The notes beneath the pieces are model-generated. The model was not told the DNA's origin and ran no database searches. It saw nothing but the letters and a program-made list of their open reading frames with translations. A DNA stretch of 64,000 nucleotides from SOIL31 sp964636815 (GTDB lineage: Bacteria > Babelota > Babeliae > Babelales > Vermiphilaceae): contig CAZWTF010000001.1 of assembly GCA_964636815.1 (NCBI GenBank), positions 1-64,000 of the forward strand, given 5' to 3'. The position numbers were made by a program, and so were the translations under genes. Position 1 is the first letter of the stretch. Each line of letters begins with the position of its first letter. Below are positions 8,317 to 17,548 of the stretch, one piece after another.

Positions 8317-11300
8317 TCAAATGCTAGAACGGTTTAAAGAATATATAAACGTTACACGTTTTAATGTTATTAAAATTAGTCTTGCGTCTCCTAAAAAAAT
8401 TCGCTCGTTATCTTATGGCGAAGTGAAGAAAATTGAGACAATCAACTATAGAACGTTAAAACCTGAACGAGATGGATTATTTTGTGCTCGTATTTTTGGT
8501 CCGGTAAAAGACTGGGAATGTAATTGCGGTAAATATAAACGCATGAAACATCGCGGTATTACCTGTGAAAAATGTGGCGTTGAAGTTATTCAGTCGCGTG
8601 TCCGTCGTGAAAGAATGGGACATATTCAACTTGTTGCACCTGTGTGTCATATTTGGTATCTCAAAGGGATACCAAGTTATCTAGGCTTAGTCCTTGATAT
8701 GCCGGTAAAGGATTTAGAGCGTGTTATTTATTTTGATATGTACATGGTTGTACGCCAAGGTAAATCACCATATCCTGTTAAAACATTGTTGAGCTCTACT
8801 GAGTATGAAAACTATATCATGCAACGCACTGATGATACAGAATTCTTGGCTGAAATAGGCGCAGAAGCAGTTCGTCTTGTTTTAAGTTTTATGGATTTAA
8901 AGATTGAAATAGAAAAACTTCAGTCTGATTATAGCCAAACGAGCTCTATTGCCGTGCGTCACAAGATAATGCGTCGTATGAAGGTGCTCACTGGTCTTTC
9001 TAATGGAGATATCAATCCTGAATGGATGATTCTTACGGTGTTACCAGTTCTCCCACCTGATCTACGCCCATTAGTACCACTTGAAGGTGGACGCTTTGCA
9101 AGCTCTGATTTGAATGAATTATATCGTCGTGTATTAAACAGAAATATTCGTCTACAAAGACTTATTGAAATTGATGCTCCTGGCGTCATTATTAAGAACG
9201 AAAAACGTATGCTTCAAGAAGCGGTTGATGCGCTTATTGATAACGGCCGTAGAGGCCAAGCTGTACGTGGTTCTAATAAGCGTCCGTTAAAATCATTGAG
9301 TGAAATGCTTCGTGGTAAACAAGGACGTTTCAGACAAAATCTTCTTGGACGTCGTGTAGATTATTCAGGACGATCTGTGATTGTTGTAGATCCAGAATTA
9401 CGTATGGATCAATGTGGCATTCCAAAAGTGATGGCTTTAGAACTTTTCAAACCATATATTTATGCAGGGCTTATTGAGCGTGAATTAGCGCCTAACATGC
9501 GTGTTGCTCGTCGTATGGTTGAAGAACTTGAGCCAGCAGTATGGGATGTGTTGGAAGATATCGTAATAAATAGACCGGTACTTTTAAACCGTGCTCCAAC
9601 ATTGCATCGTCTTGGTATTCAAGCTTTCTACCCAATTCTTGTTGATGGTAAAGCAATTAAAATTCACCCTCTTGTTTGTTCTGCGTTTAACGCGGATTTT
9701 GATGGTGACCAGATGGCGGTGCATTTACCGTTAAGCAAAAAGTCTCAGCTAGAAGGTGAACGTTTAATTTTATCAACAAACAATATTCTTTCTCCTTCAA
9801 ATGGACGTCCTGTAACTGTTCCTTCTCAAGACATGGTTCTTGGTCTTCACTATATGACCAAGGTTCGTAAAGGGTCAAAAGGGGAAGGGATTGTGTTTTC
9901 AAGTGTTTCTGAAGTTGTTACTGCTTTCCAAGCTGGTAGCGTAGATCTTCATGCACAAGTAAAAGTACGTTTATTTAATAATGAAATTGTTGAAACAACA
10001 GTTGGGCGTGTTTTAGTCTACGAAGCGTTCCCTGAAGGCTTTGTGTTCCAACCAATTAATAAAATCTTGAAACGTAGCGATTTAGGTAAATTGATAGAAA
10101 TGGTTTACTATCAATTTGGTAAAGATGCGACCGTATCATGCTTAGATAGAGTTAAACACCTTGGTTTTTATTATGCAACTATTTCAGGCATGTCTCTTTC
10201 TCTTGATGATCTTATTGTACCGGTAGAAAAAGATGCTATCGTACATAAGGCAGAAAAGGAAGTTGAGAAAATTGAATCATTGTACATGGATGGTGTTATT
10301 ACCAACGGTGAACGTTATAACAAAGTTGTTGGTATTTGGCGAGATGCAACCGCAGCTGTTGCGCAAACTATGTATAATGAGCTTGATGTAGCAGATAAAA
10401 AAGTCTTTGCTAATGAAGATCATCTTAACAAGCCATTCAGTCCTGTGTTTATGATGTTAGAATCAGGGGCTCGTGGTACAAAAGATCAAGTTAAGCAGCT
10501 TGTTGGTATGCGTGGATTGATGTCAAAACCGACTGGTGAAATTATTGAAATTCCAGTTAAATCAAACTTTAAACAAGGTTTGAGTGTGTTTGAATACTTC
10601 ATTTCAACGAACGGTGCTCGTAAAGGTCAATCCGATACAGCGTTGAAAACCGCAAGTTCTGGTTACTTGACTCGTCGATTGGTAGATGTTGCTCAAGATG
10701 TTGTTGTAACAATGCCTGATTGTAACACTCTCGGTTATTTAGAAATTTCAGATTTGAAAGAAGCCGGCGATACTGTATATCCAATGGGTAAACGTGTATT
10801 TGGTCGTGTTCTTGCAGCTGATCTTAAAGATCCAGTTACTGGAGAACTTATTTTAAGCCGTGGTGATACTGTTACGCGTGAAATGATGGCGCAGCTTGAT
10901 GGTACTGCTGTTTCTAAAGTTCTTGTTCGATCAGTTCTTTCTTGTCAGGCTAAACGTGGTGTATGTGCACTGTGTTATGGTTATGACTTATCTAAAGGAA
11001 GATTGGTTGATGAAGGAACAACGGTTGGTATTATTGCAGCACAATCAATTGGTGAACCCGGTACTCAGCTTACCATGAGAACATTCCATATTGGTGGTTT
11101 GGCGAGTGGTCTTACTGAGCAACCATTTATTAATGCAAAATATGATGGAACAGTAGAATGGCATGGCGTGCGTGTAGTTATTGATCCACAAGGACAAATG
11201 GTAGTTATGAGTAGAAAAGCTCGACTTCTCATTGTTACTCCAGATGGTCGTGAATTACAGCAACATGCTTTAGAATATGGTTCTATTGTTCACGTTAAAG

Positions 11301-12436
11301 ATAAACAAGATATTAAAGCAGGTACAAAACTTGCAGATTGGGATGCTAACAACAAAGTTCTTATGACTGAAAAAGCGGGAACTGTTGTGTATCTTGATCT
11401 TATAAAAAATGTAACGATTCATGAGCGTGCTGACGAAGCAACAGGTAAATCAAGAACAATCGTTATGGGAACGCGTGGAGAACAATATCAGCCAGCAATT
11501 AGTATTGTTGATGATAGAGGTGAAGAATTAACTCAGTACTTCCTTCCTGAAGGTTCGTATGTGAACGTTCTTGAAAAACAACGTGTTAACATTGGTGATG
11601 TGTTGGTTAAAATGCCTCGTGAAGTTGCAAAATCAAAAGATATTACCACCGGTGGTTTACCTCGTATTGCTGAACTATTTGAAGCGAGAAGTCCAAAAGA
11701 TGCAGCTATCTTGTCTGATGTAGATGGGGAAGTTGTAATCGGAGGATTACATCGTGGATTTAGAAAAGTAAGTGTTGTAAATGGTGCAGATCGTCATGAA
11801 TATTTGGTGCCACGTGGTAAACAGTTGAACGTTGTTGATGGTGAGCATGTTAATGCAGGTGATCCGCTAACAGCAGGTGCCCCAGTGCTACATGATATGT
11901 TACGTATCTTGGGAGCTGAAAAAGTTCAACGTTATCTTGTAGATCAAATTCAAGAAATTTATCGCTTACAAGACGTTGATATTAACGATCGACATATCGA
12001 GTTGATTGTTCGTCAGATGTTACGTAAAGTTCGTGTGATAGAAAATGGTGATAGTGATTTCCTAATTGGAGATCGTGTAGACTGTATCCACTTCCAAACT
12101 GTTAATAGTGCGTTACGCGCTCAAGGCAAACGTCCTGTTGTAGCAAAACCTATACTAATGGGTATTACGCAGGCTTCATTGGGTACAGAAAGCTTTATTT
12201 CTGCTGCATCATTCCAAGAAACAACACGAATTTTAACAGAAGCGGCAATTAGCGGACAAGTTGATCATTTATATGGCTTAAAAGAAAACGTGATTGTAGG
12301 TAAGTTAATTCCTGCAGGAACTGGTGTTAAGTCATTTAGAAAACGATACCTTGGAGATGACCTTTCTGATCTGGAGCGACAAGCTCAAGAGGGAGAGCGT
12401 CGTGAAGTTAGAGATAACTCGGCTTCAGGGGTATAA
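8309..12436 (+). CDS. rpoC: DNA-directed RNA polymerase subunit beta'
   Basis: A 1375-residue beta' subunit. The N-terminal zinc site (CNCGKYKRMKHRGITCEKC), the catalytic NADFDGDQMAVH and the second zinc site (CQAKRGVCALC) are intact. The GTG start at 8309 overlaps the end of rpoB by 8 bases and has AAGGAG 7 bases upstream, which implies translational coupling; an ATG at 8321 is an alternative. rpoB and rpoC are separate genes here, not fused. The length is near that of E. coli rpoC, with no sign of decay. Confidence 0.97.
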   Translation: MSNQMLERFKEYINVTRFNVIKISLASPKKIRSLSYGEVKKIETINYRTLKPERDGLFCARIFGPVKDWECNCGKYKRMKHRGITCEKCGVEVIQSRVRRERMGHIQLVAPVCHIWYLKGIPSYLGLVLDMPVKDLERVIYFDMYMVVRQGKSPYPVKTLLSSTEYENYIMQRTDDTEFLAEIGAEAVRLVLSFMDLKIEIEKLQSDYSQTSSIAVRHKIMRRMKVLTGLSNGDINPEWMILTVLPVLPPDLRPLVPLEGGRFASSDLNELYRRVLNRNIRLQRLIEIDAPGVIIKNEKRMLQEAVDALIDNGRRGQAVRGSNKRPLKSLSEMLRGKQGRFRQNLLGRRVDYSGRSVIVVDPELRMDQCGIPKVMALELFKPYIYAGLIERELAPNMRVARRMVEELEPAVWDVLEDIVINRPVLLNRAPTLHRLGIQAFYPILVDGKAIKIHPLVCSAFNADFDGDQMAVHLPLSKKSQLEGERLILSTNNILSPSNGRPVTVPSQDMVLGLHYMTKVRKGSKGEGIVFSSVSEVVTAFQAGSVDLHAQVKVRLFNNEIVETTVGRVLVYEAFPEGFVFQPINKILKRSDLGKLIEMVYYQFGKDATVSCLDRVKHLGFYYATISGMSLSLDDLIVPVEKDAIVHKAEKEVEKIESLYMDGVITNGERYNKVVGIWRDATAAVAQTMYNELDVADKKVFANEDHLNKPFSPVFMMLESGARGTKDQVKQLVGMRGLMSKPTGEIIEIPVKSNFKQGLSVFEYFISTNGARKGQSDTALKTASSGYLTRRLVDVAQDVVVTMPDCNTLGYLEISDLKEAGDTVYPMGKRVFGRVLAADLKDPVTGELILSRGDTVTREMMAQLDGTAVSKVLVRSVLSCQAKRGVCALCYGYDLSKGRLVDEGTTVGIIAAQSIGEPGTQLTMRTFHIGGLASGLTEQPFINAKYDGTVEWHGVRVVIDPQGQMVVMSRKARLLIVTPDGRELQQHALEYGSIVHVKDKQDIKAGTKLADWDANNKVLMTEKAGTVVYLDLIKNVTIHERADEATGKSRTIVMGTRGEQYQPAISIVDDRGEELTQYFLPEGSYVNVLEKQRVNIGDVLVKMPREVAKSKDITTGGLPRIAELFEARSPKDAAILSDVDGEVVIGGLHRGFRKVSVVNGADRHEYLVPRGKQLNVVDGEHVNAGDPLTAGAPVLHDMLRILGAEKVQRYLVDQIQEIYRLQDVDINDRHIELIVRQMLRKVRVIENGDSDFLIGDRVDCIHFQTVNSALRAQGKRPVVAKPILMGITQASLGTESFISAASFQETTRILTEAAISGQVDHLYGLKENVIVGKLIPAGTGVKSFRKRYLGDDLSDLERQAQEGERREVRDNSASGV

Positions 12437-12456
12437 AAATATATCTCAAAAAAAGT

Positions 12457-12480
12457 CCCCATGTGAAATAAAGCATGGGG
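12457..12480. terminator. Hairpin after rpoC, possible terminator
   Basis: CCCCATG pairs with CATGGGG around a 10-base loop, 20 bases after the rpoC stop and 9 bases before tRNA-Val. A run of A precedes it but no T run follows, so on the plus strand it may be a weak terminator or a processing site between rpoC and the tRNA. Confidence 0.4.
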
Positions 12481-12489
12481 TCACTTTAT

Positions 12490-12564
12490 AGGCGCGTAGC
12501 TCAGGGGCAGAGCATTGCTTTGACGTAGCAAGGGTCAGCGGTTCAATTCCGCTCGCGCCTACCA
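12490..12564 (+). tRNA. tRNA-Val (anticodon GAC)
   Basis: The acceptor arm AGGCGCG pairs perfectly with CGCGCCT. The anticodon loop TTGACGT gives GAC, the T arm is AGCGG/CCGCT with TTCAATT, and ACCA is encoded. It lies immediately downstream of rpoC. Confidence 0.93.
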
Positions 12565-12605
12565 ATCTATGTGTAAAGCTACGGTTGGTGCGGCCATCTT
12601 TTAAA

Positions 12606-12628
12606 GGGTGGGCACCCTATTTTTTTTG
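12606..12628 (+). terminator. Short terminator after tRNA-Val
   Basis: GGGT pairs with ACCC around a GGGC loop and is followed by a run of T interrupted once by A. The stem is short, but the position fits the end of the tRNA-Val transcript and precedes the rpsO promoter. Confidence 0.4.
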
Positions 12629-12637
12629 ATAAAATTT

Positions 12638-12645
12638 GGTATACT
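12638..12645 (+). promoter_or_regulatory. Extended -10 promoter for rpsO
   Basis: TGG followed by TATACT (12640-12645) forms an extended -10 element; no clear -35 is present. It would give an untranslated leader of about 115 bases before the rpsO ATG, long enough for a regulatory fold, though I could not identify one. Confidence 0.4.
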
Positions 12646-12770
12646 AAGATTAGTAAAGAATAAAAATTATTTAATTCACAACCCAACAAAAATTATATAG
12701 CTTGTTTCTTTTTATTGGAGGGTTTCCAATAAAGGGTGATGGGAGTTGGGGGCTTAAGGAGTCATTACTC

Positions 12771-13040
12771 ATGGCAGTAACAAGAGAAGAAAAACAAGCG
12801 ATCATTAATGAATTTGGCATGAATGCGCAAGATTCTGGATCTTCACAAGTTCAAGTTGCTTTATTGACTAAAAATATCAATAGATTAACTGAGCATTGTC
12901 AAAAAAATCCAAAAGATTTTAGCACTCGCCGTGGTTTGTTACAAATGGTATGCGATCGTCGTGGTTTTTTGAAATATATACAAAAAAACGACGAAAATAA
13001 GTATAGAGAATTACTAGCAAAACTTGGCTTACGTAAGTAA
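12771..13040 (+). CDS. rpsO: 30S ribosomal protein S15
   Basis: An 89-residue S15, the exact usual size, which binds the central domain of 16S rRNA early in 30S assembly. The conserved HxxD-like segment appears as GSSQVQVALLTKNINRLTEH, followed by RRGLLQMVCDRRGFLKYIQ. The ATG at 12771 is preceded by AAGGAG at 9 bases. The same frame is open to 12702 but that part is unconserved and lacks a ribosome-binding site. pnp follows after a terminator, the common rpsO-pnp pairing. Confidence 0.96.
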   Translation: MAVTREEKQAIINEFGMNAQDSGSSQVQVALLTKNINRLTEHCQKNPKDFSTRRGLLQMVCDRRGFLKYIQKNDENKYRELLAKLGLRK

Positions 13041-13054
13041 AAAAGTAAAAAATT

Positions 13055-13080
13055 GTAGCTGCAATCGCAGCTACTTTTTT
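13055..13080 (+). terminator. Intrinsic terminator after rpsO
   Basis: GTAGCTGC and GCAGCTAC form a perfect 8-bp stem with an AATC loop followed by TTTTTT. It lies 15 bases after rpsO, so pnp probably has its own promoter or depends on read-through. Confidence 0.85.
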
Positions 13081-13100
13081 ATAGTAAGTAGGTTTTGCTT

Positions 13101-13133
13101 GCCCTTTGTCCTTCAATAAGCTCAGATGAGCGG
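13101..13133 (-). repeat. Degenerate copy of dispersed repeat family B
   Basis: Read on the minus strand, it starts CGCTCATCTGAGCTTATTGA and continues AAGGA. It matches the copy at 24096-24134, which reads CGCTCGTCCTGAACTTGTTG then AAGGA, apart from a few substitutions and one indel. It lies in the rpsO-pnp spacer. The sequence resembles the CTGAGCTTGTCGAAGG-type palindromes found scattered in many bacterial genomes. Confidence 0.55.
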
Positions 13134-13181
13134 AAAAAGAAGTAGGGTACAATAAAAATTTTAGTTATAGGTCCCTTAGAA

Positions 13182-15263
13182 ATGGTACGAACTTTTAAAA
13201 ATGAAGAATTTGGCTTTGAGGTTGAGATTGGCAAAGTAGCCCGTCAAGCAGATGGCTCAGTGTTATTTAAGCAAGGTGGAACGGTTATTTTGGCAGCAGC
13301 AACATCAGCTCCGTCTAAAGAATTTCCTGGTTTTTTACCATTGACAACTGAATACCGTGAAATGTATTCGGCTGCAGGAAAAATTCCTGGTGGATATTTT
13401 AAACGAGAAGGTAAACTTTCCGATCGTGAAGTTTTGACAAGTCGTCTCATTGATCGTGCGATTCGTCCATTATTTCCTTACAATTATTTTAATCAACTAC
13501 AAGTTGTTACAACTGTGTATTCTGTTGATAAAGCACATGCCCCTAATACTAATTCTCTTTTAGCTGCATCTATAGCATTATCAATTTCAAAAATTCCTTT
13601 TTTAGGACCAATTGGTGTTATTGAAATTGGACGTGTTAATGGAAATTGGATATTCAATCCAACACATCCAGAGCAAATAGCATCGGATATGCGCATTGTT
13701 GTTGCTGGAACAGAAGAAGGCGTCAATATGGTTGAAGGTTCAACCAATGAATTAAGCGAAAAAGATTTTATTGATGTTATGTTCCAAGCGCATGAAAAAA
13801 TTAAAAAATTGATCGCATGGCAAAAAGAAATTCAACGCGAGCTTGGATATCAAGAAACTCAAGTTGAAGATATATATCAATTTGGTACATGGAAAGGTGA
13901 AGTGAGCAATTTCCTTTCTGACGACCGTGTTAAGCGTGTTAACACAACTGATAAACATGAACGTTACACTGCAGTTGCAGATCTTAAAAAAGAGTTTGCG
14001 GCTGAGTATCAAGAAAAAATAGATGCAGCAGCTGTACCGCAATCAGTTATTGATTATATTATCAGCGATGAATTACAAGAAAAATTAAGCGCTATGATCT
14101 TTAAGACCAATAAACGTGTTGATGGGCGTGATTTTACAACCGTTCGTCCAATCTCTGTTGAAGTTGGTCTTTTACCATCTACACATGGATCATCACTCTT
14201 TACTCGTGGTAACACGCAAGCGCTTGCAACAGTAACGCTTGGCAGTGGTGATGATGAGCAAAAATTTGATACATTAATGCAAGAAAATCCTGATGAAGGA
14301 TTGTTTATGTTGCATTATAATTTCCCTCCTTTTGCAACCGGTGAAGTTAAACCAATGCGTGGCACAAGTAGACGCGAAACAGGTCATGGCTATCTGGCGC
14401 GTTCAGCATTTGATTTTTTACGCCCTGCACCAAAAGATTTCCCATACACAATTCGTGTGGTGGTAGATATTTTAGAATCTGATGGTTCTTCTTCTATGGC
14501 AACTGCATGTTCAACTACTATGGCATTCATGGATGCTGGTGTACCAATTAAAAAAATGGTTGCTGGTGTTGCAATGGGTCTTCTAGAAAACACCCCAGGT
14601 GTTTTTGCAGCATTAACTGATATTTCAGGCTTTGAAGATGCCTTTGGTTTAATGGATTTTAAAGTTGTTGGTACAGATAGTGGTATTACTGCAATTCAAA
14701 TGGATGTGAAACACAAAGGTGGTTTACCACGTGACGTGTTTGAACAAGCTCTTGAACAAGCTCGTGTAGGACGTTTACACATTCTTGGTGAAATGCGTAA
14801 AGTAATGACAGCTCCTAATGCAGAACTTTCTCCATTGGTTCCAAAAGTTGTTACATTGAATATTATTCCTGATAAAATTGGTGCAATTATTGGTTCTGGT
14901 GGTAAAACTATTCGTGAAATCACTGAAACTACTGGAACATCAATTGATATTGAACCAGATGGTTTAGTTAAAATTTATGGCGGTCCTGAAGCTCAGATTG
15001 ATCTTGCTATTCGTTGGGTTAAGACGTTAGCGGGTCAAATAGAAAAAGGCGCTGTCTTTAATGGTAAAGTAAGACGTATTGTTGATTTTGGTATTTTTGT
15101 TGAGCTTGTTCCTGGATTAGATGGACTTGCTCACGTTTCTAACTTGCCTCGTGATATACAAAGAAACTTTATGCAAACTATCAAAGTTGATGATGAAGTT
15201 AAAGTAGAAGTATTAGATCATGACACAGTAACTGGTCGCACAAGTCTTAAGCTATTATCGTAA
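13182..15263 (+). CDS. pnp: Polyribonucleotide nucleotidyltransferase (PNPase)
   Basis: A 693-residue PNPase, which degrades RNA 3' to 5' using phosphate. Two RNase PH-like domains are linked by an all-helical segment, with catalytic-core sequences such as FLPLTTEYREMYSAAGKIPG and FPPFATGEVKPMRG. A KH domain (GSGGKTIREITE, about residue 570) and an S1 domain (about 620-690) complete it. The length is normal. It follows rpsO and precedes rph after 15 bases, so two related phosphorolytic nucleases are adjacent. Confidence 0.97.
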   Translation: MVRTFKNEEFGFEVEIGKVARQADGSVLFKQGGTVILAAATSAPSKEFPGFLPLTTEYREMYSAAGKIPGGYFKREGKLSDREVLTSRLIDRAIRPLFPYNYFNQLQVVTTVYSVDKAHAPNTNSLLAASIALSISKIPFLGPIGVIEIGRVNGNWIFNPTHPEQIASDMRIVVAGTEEGVNMVEGSTNELSEKDFIDVMFQAHEKIKKLIAWQKEIQRELGYQETQVEDIYQFGTWKGEVSNFLSDDRVKRVNTTDKHERYTAVADLKKEFAAEYQEKIDAAAVPQSVIDYIISDELQEKLSAMIFKTNKRVDGRDFTTVRPISVEVGLLPSTHGSSLFTRGNTQALATVTLGSGDDEQKFDTLMQENPDEGLFMLHYNFPPFATGEVKPMRGTSRRETGHGYLARSAFDFLRPAPKDFPYTIRVVVDILESDGSSSMATACSTTMAFMDAGVPIKKMVAGVAMGLLENTPGVFAALTDISGFEDAFGLMDFKVVGTDSGITAIQMDVKHKGGLPRDVFEQALEQARVGRLHILGEMRKVMTAPNAELSPLVPKVVTLNIIPDKIGAIIGSGGKTIREITETTGTSIDIEPDGLVKIYGGPEAQIDLAIRWVKTLAGQIEKGAVFNGKVRRIVDFGIFVELVPGLDGLAHVSNLPRDIQRNFMQTIKVDDEVKVEVLDHDTVTGRTSLKLLS

Positions 15264-15278
15264 GATAAGTGAGAAGTT

Positions 15279-16148
15279 ATGGATTGCATGAAAATTATAA
15301 GAAATGATAAACGGACACCGGATCAATTGCGACCGGTGTCTTTTTCACACGGTATTTCTGAATTTGCTGCAGGCTCAGTTCTTTTTGAAATGGGCAAAAC
15401 AAAAGTTTTATGTGCTGTTTCATTGCAAAATGGAGTTCCTCCATTTTTGCGTGGTAAAGGCACTGGTTGGCTGACTGCAGAATATGCATTGTTGCCGACA
15501 TCTACTGCTCAACGTACGCAACGTGAAAGTTCACAAGCTGCTAAAAATGGTAGATCAGTTGAAATTGCACGTTTTATTGGCAGATGTTTTAGGTCGATTA
15601 TTGATCTTTCAACAATTGGTGAACGCACTATAACCATTGATTGTGATGTGTTGCAAGCTGATGGTGGTACACGAACAGCAGCAATTTCTGGTGCATTTCT
15701 TGCCTTAAAAATGGCGCAAGAGCATTGGTTAAGAACACGTACTATTTGTAATCCTGTTATTAAGGATTCTATTGCAGCAGTGTCCGTGGGTGTAGTGAAT
15801 GACAATGTTCTTCTTGATTTGAATTACGAAGAAGACAGTGCTGCAACGGCCGATTTTAATTTTGTTATTACACAGTCTGATAAAATTGTTGAAATGCAAG
15901 GCGGGGCTGAAACTGATCCGCTTGCGTGGGATACGTTTGAGTCTGTACGTGCAATGGCACAACAAGGTGCTCAGCAATTATTTACATTGTATTCATCCTC
16001 AGCTAAAAACTCCCTCCTTCGCCAAGGCTATGAAGGGCAGGCAGGAGAATACAGTAAAGATCGTTTTGAAAATAAAAAAGAACAACGCGAAGCGCCTGAA
16101 CGCACTCCTATGTTTAGTTTAAGAAATCGTCAGCAATCATCATCATAA
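15279..16148 (+). CDS. rph: Ribonuclease PH with repeat-derived C-terminal tail
   Basis: RNase PH trims tRNA 3' ends by phosphorolysis. Conserved parts include RNDKRTPDQLRPV, GKTKVLCAVS, the GTGWLTAEYALLPTST region and DVLQADGGTRTAAISGA. The protein is 289 residues, against about 240 typically. The extra C-terminal 45 or so residues begin where a dispersed palindromic repeat (16012-16045) is read in frame as NSLLRQGYEGQAGE, then a charged tail. An internal ATG at 15288 is an alternative start. Confidence 0.93.
   Translation: MDCMKIIRNDKRTPDQLRPVSFSHGISEFAAGSVLFEMGKTKVLCAVSLQNGVPPFLRGKGTGWLTAEYALLPTSTAQRTQRESSQAAKNGRSVEIARFIGRCFRSIIDLSTIGERTITIDCDVLQADGGTRTAAISGAFLALKMAQEHWLRTRTICNPVIKDSIAAVSVGVVNDNVLLDLNYEEDSAATADFNFVITQSDKIVEMQGGAETDPLAWDTFESVRAMAQQGAQQLFTLYSSSAKNSLLRQGYEGQAGEYSKDRFENKKEQREAPERTPMFSLRNRQQSSS
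16012..16045 (+). repeat. Dispersed repeat family A, copy 1 (inside rph)
   Basis: The 23-base core at 16017-16039 reads CTTCGCCAAGGCT, two variable bases, then GAAGGGCA. It matches the copy inside the gene at 18469-19392 except at the two variable bases and has two weaker relatives at 47307-47329 and 52794-52816. It is translated in frame in the rph C-terminal tail. Confidence 0.75.
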
Positions 16149-16155
16149 AAATATT

Positions 16156-17127
16156 ATGACCGTACGGAATTTTTTAGAATATATTTCCAAAGCAAAACAG
16201 TTGCCGCAAGGTGACGTGTTTTGCTTTTCTGGCCGTGAATATCCGCTACTTTTTTTTTATTATATAGTTTCTTTTTTAAAAAAGAACGGTACCGTTGTTG
16301 AAACGGTGAATTGCACGGATGTTGATGTGGTATCAATTAAATCACTGTTATCAATGATGTCATTTTCCGGTGCAGTGACTTATTATCTTGAAAACTTTGT
16401 GGGTTTACCTGTAAAAAAACAGCAAGATATGCTGGAATATTTACGTTCCTATCCTGGACCTCATCGTATTATGTTTTTTTCTGATAACACAGCAGGCGAA
16501 CTTGCTGCTACACAATCAACACATGTTATTCCGTTGGCTCAGGAATTTGCTCCTCGCGATTATTATATGATTCGTTTCTTGGTAAACAATGCATCATTGT
16601 CTGATAAAAGTGCGTTTGCATCTGAACTTGTTATGCGCACTGATCAAATTTCGCTTGATAAAGCATGTTTTTTTGCGCAATATGAGCTTTTGCTTGGTAA
16701 AAGTTCGCAGGAATTTTTTTCTCAGTGGATGTTACATCTTACCGAACCAACCCATTCATTATTTACATTGAGTCAACATTTTTTTAGCAAAAAAAATAGA
16801 GCATTCTTCCGTCAGTGGGCTCAAATGTCTGAATTGTATTTATCACCTTTTTGGGTTTCTTTTTGGGCAGATCAGTTGTGGCGTGCATATGTGTATGTTG
16901 AATTGATGCAACAGCAAAAGTTGCTTGAAGCAAAAAAAGCACAATATAAATTGCCGTTCTCATTTATTAATCGTGATTGGTCCGCGTATAGCCTGAATGA
17001 ATTGCGCGACGCGCACCATTGCTTAGCTACGCTAGATTTTCAACTTAAAAATGGCTCATCTGATATCGGTCTTGAATATTTTTATACACAGTTTTTTGAT
17101 AATAAGTTTCTTCTTAATCAAAACTAA
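16156..17127 (+). CDS. holA: Probable DNA polymerase III delta subunit (HolA-like)
   Basis: A 323-residue soluble protein, near the usual length of the clamp-loader delta subunit. The order of features fits: an N-terminal domain with a short strand (GDVFCFSGREYP), a middle part with SLLSMMSFSGAVTYYLENF and a strand followed by IMFFSD, then helical domains ending in LATLDFQLKNGSSDIGLEYFY, like the delta collar domain. Sequence conservation is low, so the call is tentative. It starts 7 bases after rph and its 3' end overlaps convergent arfB by 14 bases. Confidence 0.5.
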   Translation: MTVRNFLEYISKAKQLPQGDVFCFSGREYPLLFFYYIVSFLKKNGTVVETVNCTDVDVVSIKSLLSMMSFSGAVTYYLENFVGLPVKKQQDMLEYLRSYPGPHRIMFFSDNTAGELAATQSTHVIPLAQEFAPRDYYMIRFLVNNASLSDKSAFASELVMRTDQISLDKACFFAQYELLLGKSSQEFFSQWMLHLTEPTHSLFTLSQHFFSKKNRAFFRQWAQMSELYLSPFWVSFWADQLWRAYVYVELMQQQKLLEAKKAQYKLPFSFINRDWSAYSLNELRDAHHCLATLDFQLKNGSSDIGLEYFYTQFFDNKFLLNQN

Positions 17128-17545
17128 TTTTTTTGCTTCGCATCTCTTTAATTTTACCTCGATGCGCTTTGCTTTTTAACCGCGCTTCTTTTAATGCTCC
17201 AGATACTTTTGTTGCAATACGTTTTTTTGGTTTAGCAAGACCGTTACGTATGGCTGCAGCAAGATTATTGAGAGCATTTTTTTTGTTTTGTTGTTGGCTA
17301 CGAGATTCACTATTGTGTACTATAATTTCTCCATTATCGGTAAGTTGCGATTGCAACTTACTTAAAAGATAATTTTTTTGTTCATCAGTGAGTGCGGTTG
17401 TTGTTCTGATATTCCATCGTACGGTAATGCGAGTCTCTGTTTTATTGACATGTTGACCACCAGCACCGCCTGATCTGCTGGTGGCTATTTCTAATTCATG
17501 TTCTGGAATGGTGATACCATTTTTGATGAATAAATCGTTTTTCAT
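17114..17545 (-). CDS. arfB: Alternative ribosome-rescue factor / peptidyl-tRNA hydrolase ArfB
   Basis: A 143-residue member of the class I release-factor family lacking codon-recognition domains. The GGQ catalytic loop is present as SRSGGAGGQHVNKTETR, followed by a basic C-terminal tail (KPKKRIATKVSGALKEARLKSKAHRGK) expected to enter the mRNA channel of stalled ribosomes. It is the last gene of the minus-strand run beginning near 22.9 kb, 3 bases after the methyltransferase stop, and overlaps the end of the probable holA. Confidence 0.9.
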   Translation of the reverse strand: MKNDLFIKNGITIPEHELEIATSRSGGAGGQHVNKTETRITVRWNIRTTTALTDEQKNYLLSKLQSQLTDNGEIIVHNSESRSQQQNKKNALNNLAAAIRNGLAKPKKRIATKVSGALKEARLKSKAHRGKIKEMRSKKISFD

Positions 17546-17548
17546 ATA

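Noticed and set aside
12702..12770. N-terminal extension of rpsO
   Set aside because: The S15 family starts at the ATG at 12771, which has AAGGAG upstream; the extension is unconserved.
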